Positions 6,929-14,662 of a stretch of DNA of 36,992 bases are shown here, in pieces. A model generated the notes under the pieces. The model made no database searches and had not been told where the DNA came from. It saw only the letters and a program-made list of their open reading frames with translations. Every line of letters begins with the position of its first letter. The stretch's first letter is position 1. This stretch comes from Streptomyces muensis (lineage in GTDB: Bacteria > Actinomycetota > Actinomycetes > Streptomycetales > Streptomycetaceae). The stretch is from NCBI RefSeq assembly GCF_021474425.1, contig NZ_JAKEIP010000065.1:1-36992 (forward strand), written 5' to 3'. Made by a program: the position numbers and the translations under genes.

Positions 6929-8500
6929 CTATTCGCGGGTGTCCTCGGGCCCGCAGGAGCTTCCGTGGGGCGGGAGCGTGCCGTACAGCAGGAAGGCGTC
7001 GACCTTGCGGTGCACGCACTTGGAGGAGGCGTACCCGGTGTGGCCGCTGCCCTTGTTGTCGAGGACCACGGCCGCGGAGCCGAGCCGCTTCGCCGTCTCC
7101 TCGGTCCAGCGGTACGGCGTCGCCGGGTCGCCGCGCGTGCCCACCAGGAGCATCTTCGGCGTGTCCACGTCCTTCACCTCCTCGCGGATGAAGTCCGTGC
7201 CCTTGGGGCGGCCGTAGCACAGCAGCACCCCGGTGAGCCGGTACGGCCCGAAGATCGGCGACGCCTCCTCGTACTTGGCGCGCAGCCGGTCGAGACCGCC
7301 GATGATCTGCTTGCCGCTGGGCCGGTCGGGGTCGTCCGCGCAGTTGATCGCCATCAGCGCCGCGGACAGGTTGTCGAGCGGGATGTCCTGCTCGTCGACG
7401 AGACCCCCGTCGGGGTCCTCGGTCTCGTCGCGGTGCCAGGGCGCGGCGCCGCCGGTGGCGAAGGCCTCGATGGCGTGGGTGTCGCCGTCGTTGACCAGCG
7501 CGGCCAGGGCACGTTCCAGGGAGGGCCACAACTCCTCGCTGTAGAGCGCCTGTCCGATGGCGCCGACCAGGTCCTGCCCGGTGAACGGTTCACCGAAGGC
7601 CGACGGCACCGGATCCGCGTCCAGCGAGTCGACCAGTCGTACGACGTTCTTGCGGGCCTCGCGCGCGTCCTGGCCGAACGGGCACCCGATGTCCTTCACA
7701 CACCAGTTGACGAACTCCTCCAGCGCCTTCTGCTGCCCCTGGGCGCCCACGAGTTCCTGCTCGGTCAGCGGTTCGGTGAGGGTGTCCACGCCGTCCAGGA
7801 CCAAACGGCCGACCTTGTCGGGGAACTGCGCGGCGTACACGGCGCCGAGCCGCGTTCCGTAGGAGAAACCCAGGTAGTTGAGCTTCTTGTCGCCGACGGC
7901 CGCGCGCATCACGTCCATGTCGCGCGAGGCGTTGACGGTGCCTATGTGGGGGAGCACCGGCCCGGAGTTGCGGGCACAGGTGGCGGCGGCCTTCTTGAAG
8001 TCCTCGAGGACGGACTGCGGATCGCGGTCGATCTCCGTGCTGTCGTCCTGCATGGCGGCGTCCCCGCAGCTGACCGGCGAGGACCTGCCGACACCGCGCG
8101 GGTCGAAGGTCACGATGTCGTAGCCGTCGGTCAGCTCCATGAAGTCCTTGGCCCCGGTGGCGAATTCGGGGACACCGGCGCCGCCAGGGCCCCCGAAGTT
8201 CAGCAGCACCGAACCCCGCTTCTCGCCCGTGGCCCGGTAGCGGGCGAGCGCCAGATCCAGCGTCCCTGCCCTGGGGTGGGCGTAGTCGAGGGGCACGGTG
8301 ACCTTGCCGCACTGGAGATCCTTCGGCATGCCCTCGCCCGGGCACTTCGCCCAGCTGACCCGCTGTTCGTAGAAACGGCTCAGGTCGGGCTCGGTGTCGT
8401 CCTCGGCCGCCGTCAGCCCGGTGCCGAGCAGGGCCAGTCCGACCGCGCCGGCGACCGCGCAGCGCCGCAGCGTGGGCAGCGTGGACAGATGGGCCAGCAT
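6929..8500 (-). CDS. Secreted alpha/beta hydrolase, tripeptidyl aminopeptidase (Tap/SlpD-like) type
   Basis: 523 residues from the ATG at 8500, which has GGAGG five bases upstream. A Sec signal peptide (LRRCAVAGAVGLALLGTGLT) lacks a lipobox Cys at the expected place, so the mature enzyme should be released or cell-wall associated rather than lipid-anchored. The alpha/beta hydrolase core shows the oxyanion motif LLNFGGPGGAG, TFDPRGVGRS, the nucleophile elbow GFSYGTRLG, the acid region VGTRGDPATPYRW and the catalytic His in NKGSGHTGYA. Paired Cys residues (WAKCPGEG/LQCGKV, CVKDIGCPFG, LLCYG/SKCVH) fit an exported, disulphide-bonded enzyme. Relatives remove tripeptides from N-termini of secreted proteins and process proenzymes. 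Confidence 0.87.
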   Translation of the reverse strand: MLAHLSTLPTLRRCAVAGAVGLALLGTGLTAAEDDTEPDLSRFYEQRVSWAKCPGEGMPKDLQCGKVTVPLDYAHPRAGTLDLALARYRATGEKRGSVLLNFGGPGGAGVPEFATGAKDFMELTDGYDIVTFDPRGVGRSSPVSCGDAAMQDDSTEIDRDPQSVLEDFKKAAATCARNSGPVLPHIGTVNASRDMDVMRAAVGDKKLNYLGFSYGTRLGAVYAAQFPDKVGRLVLDGVDTLTEPLTEQELVGAQGQQKALEEFVNWCVKDIGCPFGQDAREARKNVVRLVDSLDADPVPSAFGEPFTGQDLVGAIGQALYSEELWPSLERALAALVNDGDTHAIEAFATGGAAPWHRDETEDPDGGLVDEQDIPLDNLSAALMAINCADDPDRPSGKQIIGGLDRLRAKYEEASPIFGPYRLTGVLLCYGRPKGTDFIREEVKDVDTPKMLLVGTRGDPATPYRWTEETAKRLGSAAVVLDNKGSGHTGYASSKCVHRKVDAFLLYGTLPPHGSSCGPEDTRE

Positions 8501-8787
8501 CGTTGCCTCCAGGGGCGCCCCTCGCGGACCGGGAAACGGCGTCCCGCCCACGATAAGCGGGCCTCGGAACGCACGCCTCCGGAGCTCACAGGCCACCCGA
8601 CGTGCAGGTTCGCCCAGGCTGCCCTACCCTTCGCCGCTCGCGTCGGCGTCGGAAGTTTTTACCGCTAGTTCGACAACCCTGACGCTCGATGGGGTGAATG
8701 GCCGATAAGCCATAACTCGGATGGTTCGCCTGCGTTCTATCCGGTGCGGGTGAGTGCCCGCGACCATGTCTGGAAGGCAGGGAACCT

Positions 8788-9441
8788 ATGAGACGGGTTA
8801 CCCGATACGGTGTGATCGCCGTCGCCGCCTCGGGCGCGATGGCTGTGACGATGCCGGTGTACGCCGATTCCGCGGCGGACGGTGCCGCGGCCGACTCGCC
8901 GGGGCTGCTCTCCGGCAACACCGTTCAGCTCCCGGTGCACGTCCCCGTGAACGTGTGCGGGAACACCGTGAACGTGGTGGGGCTGCTCAACCCGGCCGCG
9001 GGCAACAGCTGCGCCAACGAGAGCGGGGGCGGCAAGCAGGGCGCCGCGTCGCACGACGGGGCGTCCGCCGAAGGGAGCGGAAAGGATTCACCCGGCCTCG
9101 CGTCCGGCAACGTCGTCCAGCTCCCGGTTCACCTCCCGGTGAACGTCAGCGGCAACAGCTTGAACGTGGTCGGTGTCGGCAACCCGGCGACCGGCAACGA
9201 GTCGGTCAACGGCCCCGGTGACCGCCCTTCCCACACCGCGAAGCCGGCGCCGAAGCCCGCCACGCCGCCCAAGGCGCACCCGCGTCCGGTGCCGCGCGCG
9301 TTCGTCCCGCACGGCGGACCCGAGGCTTCGCTCGCGTACACGGGGGCGGACCAGGCCCTCGTCGCCGCCGCGGGCGGCACGGTGCTCCTGCTGGGCGGGG
9401 CCGTCCTGTACCGGCGTTTCCGCCCGCAGGCGGTGCGCTGA
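8788..9441 (+). CDS. Long chaplin with two chaplin domains and a LAXTG sortase signal
   Basis: 217 residues from an ATG with an AGGGA site. Order: signal peptide (1-26), chaplin domain 1 (about 36-77), Gly/Ser/Lys linker, chaplin domain 2 (about 101-142), Pro/Lys/Ala-rich wall-spanning spacer (about 143-180), LAYTG (182-186), a hydrophobic helix and an RRFRPQAVR tail. This is the architecture of the ChpA-C group: hydrophobic amyloid-forming proteins anchored to the wall by class E sortase, which help erect aerial hyphae by coating them and displaying short chaplins. Domain 1 has the two Cys (57, 75); domain 2 has Ser121 and Glu138 in their place, so it cannot form the usual disulphide. It is transcribed alone and ends at a strong terminator. 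Confidence 0.93.
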   Translation: MRRVTRYGVIAVAASGAMAVTMPVYADSAADGAAADSPGLLSGNTVQLPVHVPVNVCGNTVNVVGLLNPAAGNSCANESGGGKQGAASHDGASAEGSGKDSPGLASGNVVQLPVHLPVNVSGNSLNVVGVGNPATGNESVNGPGDRPSHTAKPAPKPATPPKAHPRPVPRAFVPHGGPEASLAYTGADQALVAAAGGTVLLLGGAVLYRRFRPQAVR

Positions 9442-9461
9442 CCCGCGCTCCGCGCGGTAGG

Positions 9462-9491
9462 AAGGCCCCACCAGCCGGGCGGTGGGGCCTT
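9462..9491 (+). terminator. Intrinsic terminator hairpin after the chaplin gene
   Basis: AAGGCCCCACC (9462-9472) and GGTGGGGCCTT (9481-9491) form a perfect 11-bp stem with an 8-base loop, 21 bases after the chaplin stop. Streptomyces terminators often lack a U-tract, as here. Confidence 0.85.
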
Positions 9492-9638
9492 CGGCATGCG
9501 GACCTCCGCCAGGTCATGCCCCGGCGCACTCCCAACGGCTTGATCACGCCGTGACGCCCGCCCCGGTGATCCGAAAGGATGCCGCGTGCACGGTCGATCA
9601 CCGTGCGCACCCGAATCCCGACGGAATGGAGCGCACCC

Positions 9639-10493
9639 ATGGCCTCTCCGGCCCCCGAAGACCTGGTCGTCACTCGCGCCGGCCTCGACGACTGGTCGGT
9701 CGTCAAGGGATGGGCCGCCGCCGAGGGCTGGAACCCGGGGCTCGCCGACGCCCAGTCCTTCTTCGCGCAGGACCCGGACGGGTTCTTCCTCGGCCGGATC
9801 GACGGCGAGGTCGTCTCGGCGATCTCGGTCGTCAACCACGGCACCGACTACGCCTTCCTCGGCCACTACCTGGTCCGCCCCGACCTGCGCGGCCGCGGCC
9901 ACGGCCTCACCACCTGGAAGACCGCGCTGGCCCACGCCCAGAACCGCACGATCGGCCTCGACGGAGTCGTCGCCCAGCAGGACAACTACCGCCGCTCCGG
10001 CTTCGAGCCCGCCCACCGGACCGTCCGGTTCACCGGAACCGCGCCCGCCGCACAGGCGCCGCGGGACATCCGGGTCGTGCGGCCCGAGGACGTCGAGGAC
10101 ATCACGGCGTACGACGCCATCTGCACGCCCGCCGACCGCCCCCGCTTCGTCGCGCACTGGCTCACCGGCCCCGGACACCACGCCGTGGTCCGCCGCAGCG
10201 GCCACCGCGTCACCGGCTACGGCGTGATCCGCCCCGGCCACGACTGCCTGCGCGTCGGCCCGCTCTTCGCGGACACCGCCGACGACGCCCGGGCCCTGTT
10301 CGCCGCCCTGACCGCCGACGCGGCCGGCCGCCGGGTCGCCGTCGACGTGCCCGAGAACAACCCGGCGGGCATCGCGCTCGCCGAGGAGGCCGGCTTCGCC
10401 CCCTCCTTCGAGACCGCCCGTATGTACACGGGCCCGGTGCGGCGGTTCGCCCGGGAGCGGGTCTTCGGCGTCACCACGCTGGAACTCGGATAG
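9639..10493 (+). CDS. GNAT-family N-acetyltransferase with Acetyltransf_18-type C-terminal half
   Basis: 284 residues from the ATG at 9639 with GGAG seven bases upstream; the open frame extends to 9579 without a better site. The N-terminal half is a GNAT domain: GEVVSAISVVNHG (strand 4), YLVRPDLRGRGHGLTTW (acetyl-CoA pyrophosphate loop R/Q-x-x-G-x-G/A) and NYRRSGFEPAHR. The second half (from about 145) is a second GNAT-like unit with a conserved end (DVPENNPAGIALAEEAGF, SFETARMYTG) that I associate with the Acetyltransf_18 family. It acetylates an unknown small molecule or peptide amine in the cytosol. No operon partner; its 3' end is convergent with the deaminase gene. Confidence 0.82.
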   Translation: MASPAPEDLVVTRAGLDDWSVVKGWAAAEGWNPGLADAQSFFAQDPDGFFLGRIDGEVVSAISVVNHGTDYAFLGHYLVRPDLRGRGHGLTTWKTALAHAQNRTIGLDGVVAQQDNYRRSGFEPAHRTVRFTGTAPAAQAPRDIRVVRPEDVEDITAYDAICTPADRPRFVAHWLTGPGHHAVVRRSGHRVTGYGVIRPGHDCLRVGPLFADTADDARALFAALTADAAGRRVAVDVPENNPAGIALAEEAGFAPSFETARMYTGPVRRFARERVFGVTTLELG

Positions 10494-10526
10494 CGGGGCC
10501 GGCCCGGCCGCCGTCCCGTCAGCCGG

Positions 10527-11012
10527 TCAGTGTGTCCTCCGGTGGAACCGGAAGTGCAGCGCGCGGACCTCCTCCGTCAGCTCGGGCACCGGCCCCTCCA
10601 CGACCACCTCCGGCGCGACCTCCTGGATCGGCAGCGGCCGGACCGGCGCGGCCGGCACCCCCAGCTCGGCCAGCCATCCGGTCAGCTGCTCCGACGAGGC
10701 GACGTACACGACGCGTCCCAGCCCCACCCAGGCGTGCGCGGCCGCGCACATCGGGCAGTGCTCGCCGGAGGTGTACACCGTGGCGGCGGCCCGCTCCTCG
10801 GGCGTCAGACGGGCGGCCGACCAGCGGGCCAGCTCGAACTCGGGATGCCGGGTGCGGTCGCCCGAGGCCACCCGGTTGTGGTCCTCGGCGAGCACCTCGC
10901 CGTCCGCCCCCACCAGCACCGATCCGAACGGCTCGTCACCGGCCTCCAGCGCCTCGGCCGCGAGTGCGACGCAGCGGCGCAGGTGTTGCAGTTCGACGTC
11001 CTTGACGACCAT
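10527..11012 (-). CDS. Nucleoside deaminase (CDA/TadA-guanine deaminase superfamily)
   Basis: 161 residues from the ATG at 11012, with GAGGAGGG upstream; the longer frame to 11147 would overlap the next gene's start and has no such site. Zinc-site motifs are present: HPEFELAR, where His and Glu take the roles of the HxE motif, and SGEHCPMCAAAH, the PCxxC motif in the form CPMC. N-terminal blocks DEPFGSVLVGADGEVLAEDHN match guanine/cytosine deaminase-like members. It probably hydrolytically deaminates a free base, nucleoside or pterin in the cytosol. A tRNA-editing TadA is less likely because the usual FGA(C)VIV and HAE patterns are altered. Confidence 0.85.
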   Translation of the reverse strand: MVVKDVELQHLRRCVALAAEALEAGDEPFGSVLVGADGEVLAEDHNRVASGDRTRHPEFELARWSAARLTPEERAAATVYTSGEHCPMCAAAHAWVGLGRVVYVASSEQLTGWLAELGVPAAPVRPLPIQEVAPEVVVEGPVPELTEEVRALHFRFHRRTH

Positions 11013-11145
11013 GGCGTACGGCCCTCCTCGCGCGCGATCTCCCTCACGCACTGTAGGGGAGCGCGGTCCAGGGCAGCGTCCGAGGACGGGGCGGGACGGT
11101 CGTAAATGGATTGTCGTGCGGGCGGGCCGGTGATGGAGTCCTCCC

Positions 11146-11922
11146 ATGGATCATGCCGCTGTACTCGCCCTCTTCGACCGGGACATGCGTGAAGGCGCGC
11201 GGCCGGACGGCCCCGACGCCGTGGTGGAGAGGGCGGGCGCCGTCGTGCGCCAGGTGTCCTCCGCGCACGGCTGGAGCGGCGTCGTGTGGTCCGACCTGGA
11301 CGAGGCGGGTGCCGACGCGGCGATCACCGAGCAGATCGCCCACTTCTCCCGGCTGGGGCGCGAGTTCGAGTGGAAGCTGTACGGCCATGACCTGCCGGTC
11401 GACCTCGGACGGCGGCTGAGGGACGCGGGCTTCACGTCCGAGCCCGAGGAGACGCTGATGATCGGCGAGGTGGCCGACCTGACCCTGGACGCCGAGCCAC
11501 CGGACGGTGTCCGTCTCCACCCCGTGACCGACCGGGCGGGCGTCGACCTCGTGGCGGAGGTGCACGAGAAGGCCTTCGGCACCGACGCCACCCGGTGGCG
11601 GAACCAACTGCTCGCCCAGCTCACGGCCGCCCCGGACACGGTGGTCGCGGTCGTCGCGATGGCCGGTGACACTCCGGTGAGCGCCGCCCGGATGGAGCTC
11701 CTGCCGGGGACACGGTTCGCCGGGCTGTGGGGCGGCGGGACCGTCGAGGGCTGGCGGGGCCGCGGCATCTACCGCGCACTGGTCGCCCACCGTGCCCGCG
11801 CCGCCGCCGACCGCGGATACCGGTACCTCCAGGTCGACGCCATGAGCACCAGCCGTCCGATCCTGGAGCGGCTCGGTTTCGAGCCGCTGACCACGACGAC
11901 GCCGTACGTGTACACGCCGTAG
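11146..11922 (+). CDS. GNAT-family N-acetyltransferase
   Basis: 258 residues from an ATG with GGAG seven bases upstream. The N-terminal 115 residues form a degenerate helical/GNAT-like half (FSRLGREFEWKLYGHDLP, LRDAGFTSEPEETLMIG). The C-terminal half is a proper GNAT domain with TPVSAARMELLPG, GGTVEGWRGRGIYRALV (the R-x-x-G-x-G/A acetyl-CoA loop as WRGRGIY) and a terminal strand with Asp/Ser-rich YLQVDAMSTSRPILERLGF. The substrate is unknown. The gene is divergent from the deaminase gene with a 133-base intergenic region and is followed 70 bases later by an SDR gene. Confidence 0.85.
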   Translation: MDHAAVLALFDRDMREGARPDGPDAVVERAGAVVRQVSSAHGWSGVVWSDLDEAGADAAITEQIAHFSRLGREFEWKLYGHDLPVDLGRRLRDAGFTSEPEETLMIGEVADLTLDAEPPDGVRLHPVTDRAGVDLVAEVHEKAFGTDATRWRNQLLAQLTAAPDTVVAVVAMAGDTPVSAARMELLPGTRFAGLWGGGTVEGWRGRGIYRALVAHRARAAADRGYRYLQVDAMSTSRPILERLGFEPLTTTTPYVYTP

Positions 11923-11992
11923 CGGACCGGACGCCGTAAGGGGTCCCCGACCGGGATGTCACATCCCCGCGCTTCCGACTCGTCGCACATGT

Positions 11993-12931
11993 ATGACGAC
12001 GAACGAGAGCCATGACGGCAGCCACAGCATCCTCCTCGCTGGCGCCGGTGGTGTCCTCGGCCGGCACATCACCCGTGCCCTGACCGAGGCGGGCCACCAG
12101 GTCACCGGCCTCGGGCGCGGCCCGCGCAACGACATCCAGGCCGACCTGATGAACCGCGGCGCCCTGCTGCGCGCGGTCGACGGGCACCGCTTCGACACGG
12201 TGATCCACGCCGCGACCGCGCTGCGCAAGCCGCCCATGCGCCACCGCGACATGCACGCCACCGACGCCCTGCGCACCGACGGCACCGCCCATCTGATCGA
12301 GGCCGCCCAGGCCACCGGCGCCGGACGCCTCGTGGCCGAGTCGATGGTCTTCGGATACGGCTACGGCGACCACGGCGCCCAGGTGATCACCGAGGACGAT
12401 CCCTTCGGCCCGCGTGGCCGCACCCCGGAGCTGGAGCGGCATCTCGCGGCGATGCGGATCAAGGAACAACTCACCTTCGGCACCGCCGGGTTGGAGGGCA
12501 TCGCGCTGCGCTTCGGTCTGTTCTACGGTGCCGGCGGCACGGACGCCCTCCTGCCCATGCTGCGCAGGCGGCAACTGCCCGTCCCCGACGACCACGGCCG
12601 GGTCCTGCCCTGGATCGAGCTCACCGACGCGGCCCGCGCGGTCGTCGCCGCCGTCGAACGCGGGCGCCCCGGGCAGGCGTACAACATCGCCGACCGCACC
12701 CCGATGGGCTTCGGTTCCCATGTCCGGTGCGTGGCCGAGGAGTTCGGCCTGCCGAAGCCGATGACCGTACCGCTGTGGCTGATGCGGCCCATGTCGTACG
12801 CGCACACCATGATGGCGTCGACGCTGCGGGTCTCCACGGCGAAGGCGGAGCGGGAGCTCGGCTGGACGCCCGCCCACCCGACGGCCCGCGACGGCCTCGC
12901 CGCGCTGCGGGCCGCCGCGGGACTCACATGA
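11993..12931 (+). CDS. NAD(P)-dependent epimerase/dehydratase-like (extended SDR) without the catalytic Tyr
   Basis: 312 residues. The Rossmann entry is ILLAGAGGVLGRHITRAL (residues 13-30), giving the GxxGxxG dinucleotide motif, followed by DTVIHAATAL and a Ser in LVAESMVFGYGYG. The active-site helix that normally carries YxxxK reads HLAAMRIKEQL: the Lys is present but the Tyr position is Ala. The C-terminus (LPWIELTDAARAVVAAVERG, YNIAD, KAERELGWTPAHPT) is typical of extended SDRs. It may be an NAD(P)-binding regulatory protein or a reductase with shifted chemistry. There is no clear ribosome binding site before the ATG at 11993. Confidence 0.78.
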   Translation: MTTNESHDGSHSILLAGAGGVLGRHITRALTEAGHQVTGLGRGPRNDIQADLMNRGALLRAVDGHRFDTVIHAATALRKPPMRHRDMHATDALRTDGTAHLIEAAQATGAGRLVAESMVFGYGYGDHGAQVITEDDPFGPRGRTPELERHLAAMRIKEQLTFGTAGLEGIALRFGLFYGAGGTDALLPMLRRRQLPVPDDHGRVLPWIELTDAARAVVAAVERGRPGQAYNIADRTPMGFGSHVRCVAEEFGLPKPMTVPLWLMRPMSYAHTMMASTLRVSTAKAERELGWTPAHPTARDGLAALRAAAGLT

Positions 12932-12979
12932 TGTCGCGCCGTCCTCTCGTGCCGCCCTTGCCTCGACTGCCTCGACGCG

Positions 12980-13243
12980 TCAGCGGCGCGCCTTCGTCCG
13001 GTCCAGTGCGGCGACGCCGACCGCGGCGAGACCGATCTGGATGAGCCACTCGATCCAGTCGACTCCGTCGGTGTCGGCCACGTCGAGCCCGGCCGCGATG
13101 GCCGAACCGATGAGCGCGGCCACGATGCCGACGAGGATGGTCCACAGGACCCCGATGCGCTGACGGCCCGGAACCACGAGACGTCCGAGCACACCGATGA
13201 CGATGCCGATCACTATGGCACTGATGATGCCGGAGATCTCCAT
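12980..13243 (-). CDS. GlsB/YeaQ/YmgE-family small membrane protein
   Basis: 87 residues; GAGGGG lies five bases before the ATG. It has three hydrophobic helices: IISAIVIGIVIGVLGRLVVP, GVLWTILVGIVAALIGSAIA and WIEWLIQIGLAAVGVAAL. The PGRQRIG turn after helix 1 is the family signature (usually PG...MG). Members are called transglycosylase-associated proteins, but no transglycosylase activity is shown; in Firmicutes GlsB is stress-induced and helps anchor Asp23 at the membrane. The terminal KARR is a cytoplasmic charged tail. A monocistronic stress gene is likely. Confidence 0.85.
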   Translation of the reverse strand: MEISGIISAIVIGIVIGVLGRLVVPGRQRIGVLWTILVGIVAALIGSAIAAGLDVADTDGVDWIEWLIQIGLAAVGVAALDRTKARR

Positions 13244-13313
13244 GTCGCCCCTCTTCCTCCTGTCCCCGCACAGGTTCGAGTTCCCCCAGGAGAGAGGGAC
13301 AGTCCGTTCCGCT

Positions 13314-13816
13314 TCAACCAGTGACCCACCCGGTGGCCGACAGCACCTCCTTGGCGATGTCGATCACCTTGCGCCCATCGGTCACCACCCGCACCACGTT
13401 CGCGGGCGCCCGCTCCTCAAGGAGCCGAGCTCGCGTCCGGTCAGGCGCCGCTCGGCCGTCTCGTCGGTGGCGGTGAGCAGCACGCGCACGAGACGTACGC
13501 CGTCCCCCATGGCCCGGCGGAACATGGGCGCGGCCTCGTCGAGCACGCTCACGGTGTTCGTGTAGACGAGACGCCGGTATCCGAGCGCGGCGTAGTTCCC
13601 CCACACGGCGACCAGGTTCCGCTCCGTGATGCCTGCTCGGCGCGGGTCGCCCGGCGGCGCCGGATGGGCGGCTCCCATGAAGTCGCCGTCGATCACCGCG
13701 TGCGTGACCGGGACGGCCCGCAACCGGGCCGAGACCTCCCAGCCGACGGTGGTCTTGCCGACGCCGGCCCTTCCCCCGATGAGCAGTACTTCCGCATGAT
13801 CCTCCGTGTGATCCAT
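13314..13816 (-). pseudogene. Frameshifted P-loop AAA/kinase-like ATPase
   Basis: From the ATG at 13816 (an ATG at 13843 is also in frame) the reading frame encodes VLLIGGRAGVGKTTVGWEVS (Walker A), VIDGDFMGAAHP, LVAVWGNYAALGYRRLVYTN and ETAERRLTGRELGS, then runs into a non-homologous tail ending at 13382. The rest of the family protein continues in another frame from about 13430 to the TGA at 13314: LLEERAPANVVRVVTDGR, then DIAKEVLSATGW. About a dozen residues expected between RELGS and RLLEE are missing, so a small out-of-frame deletion near 13418-13435 fits better than a one-base sequencing error. Intact relatives are about 170-180 residues and probably phosphorylate or bind a small ligand. 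The truncated product keeps the P-loop but loses its C-terminal helix. Confidence 0.72.
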
Positions 13817-13890
13817 GCGGGCAGCGTGCCCGGGTGCGGGCATGCTTGGCCAGTGGTTTCGGCGTGTGCCGATCGATCGCGGAGGTGCGG

Positions 13891-14631
13891 ATGGAGGAGC
13901 GGGTGCTCGGTGGCGGAGCCGTCAACGAGGTCGTGCGGGTCGGATCGACCGTGCGGCGCAGGCCTCATGAACGGTCCGCGTACGTGCGGGAGTTGCTCAC
14001 GCACTTCGAGCGTCGGGGATGGGAGGGGGCCCCGACGTACATCGGGTACGACAAGCAGGGCCGCGAGGTGTTCGGATACCTGGAGGGGCGGGCGGCCGTC
14101 ACTCCGCGGGAGCGGGCCGCGGCACGCACGGACGCGGGGCTCGTGCGGGTGGCCCAACTCGTCCGCGCCTTCCACGACCTGACGCACGGCACACCGCTGG
14201 CCGGCGGCCAGGACGTCGTCTGCCACAACGATCTCGCCCCGAAGAACACCGTCCACGCGATCGACGGCGCCGACTGGTGGGCGACCGCCTTCATCGACTG
14301 GGACCTGGCCGCGCCCGGCGAGCGCGTCCACGACCTCGCGCATGTCTGCTGGCAGTACCTCGATCTGGGACCGGGTGTCACGGATGTGTTCGAGGCGGCC
14401 CGGCGGATCGCGCTCGTTCGCGACGCGTACGGGCCGGTCGCCGGGGGCGCGGAGCTCGTCGACGTGGTCCTCTGGTGGCAGGACCGGTGTGTGCGCGGCA
14501 TCGAGGCCGGCGCCGTGCGCGGTGAGCCGGCCATGGTGGGGTTGCGGGACCGCGGCGTCGTGGACGAGGTGCGCGACGCCTACGCCTGGGTGGCCGAACA
14601 CCGTGCCGAGTTGGAGATCTTCCTGCGCTGA
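13891..14631 (+). CDS. Aminoglycoside phosphotransferase-fold kinase
   Basis: 246 residues from the ATG at 13891, with GGAGG six bases upstream; 19 in-frame upstream codons lack a site. A small N-lobe (GGGAVNEVVRVGSTVRR, ERRGWEGAPTYIGYDKQG, EVFGYLEG hinge) leads to the catalytic loop CHNDLAPKN and metal site FIDWDLAAPGERVHDLAHV, the HxD....N and DxD signatures of the APH family. Its length is close to other short APH members. The substrate is unknown; the family includes antibiotic, choline, homoserine and fructosamine kinases. It is divergent from the broken ATPase gene, whose start lies 75 bases away, and is unrelated in sequence to the TTA-containing APH protein at 546-1688. Confidence 0.83.
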   Translation: MEERVLGGGAVNEVVRVGSTVRRRPHERSAYVRELLTHFERRGWEGAPTYIGYDKQGREVFGYLEGRAAVTPRERAAARTDAGLVRVAQLVRAFHDLTHGTPLAGGQDVVCHNDLAPKNTVHAIDGADWWATAFIDWDLAAPGERVHDLAHVCWQYLDLGPGVTDVFEAARRIALVRDAYGPVAGGAELVDVVLWWQDRCVRGIEAGAVRGEPAMVGLRDRGVVDEVRDAYAWVAEHRAELEIFLR

Positions 14632-14662
14632 CGCGTGCACGGGTGTGCCGGGGGGCTTCAGG

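Noticed and set aside
5920..8668. Long + strand frames (423 and 583 codons) antisense to the baeRF and peptidase genes
   Set aside because: No start signals or motifs; the minus-strand genes beneath have intact catalytic motifs and ribosome binding sites.
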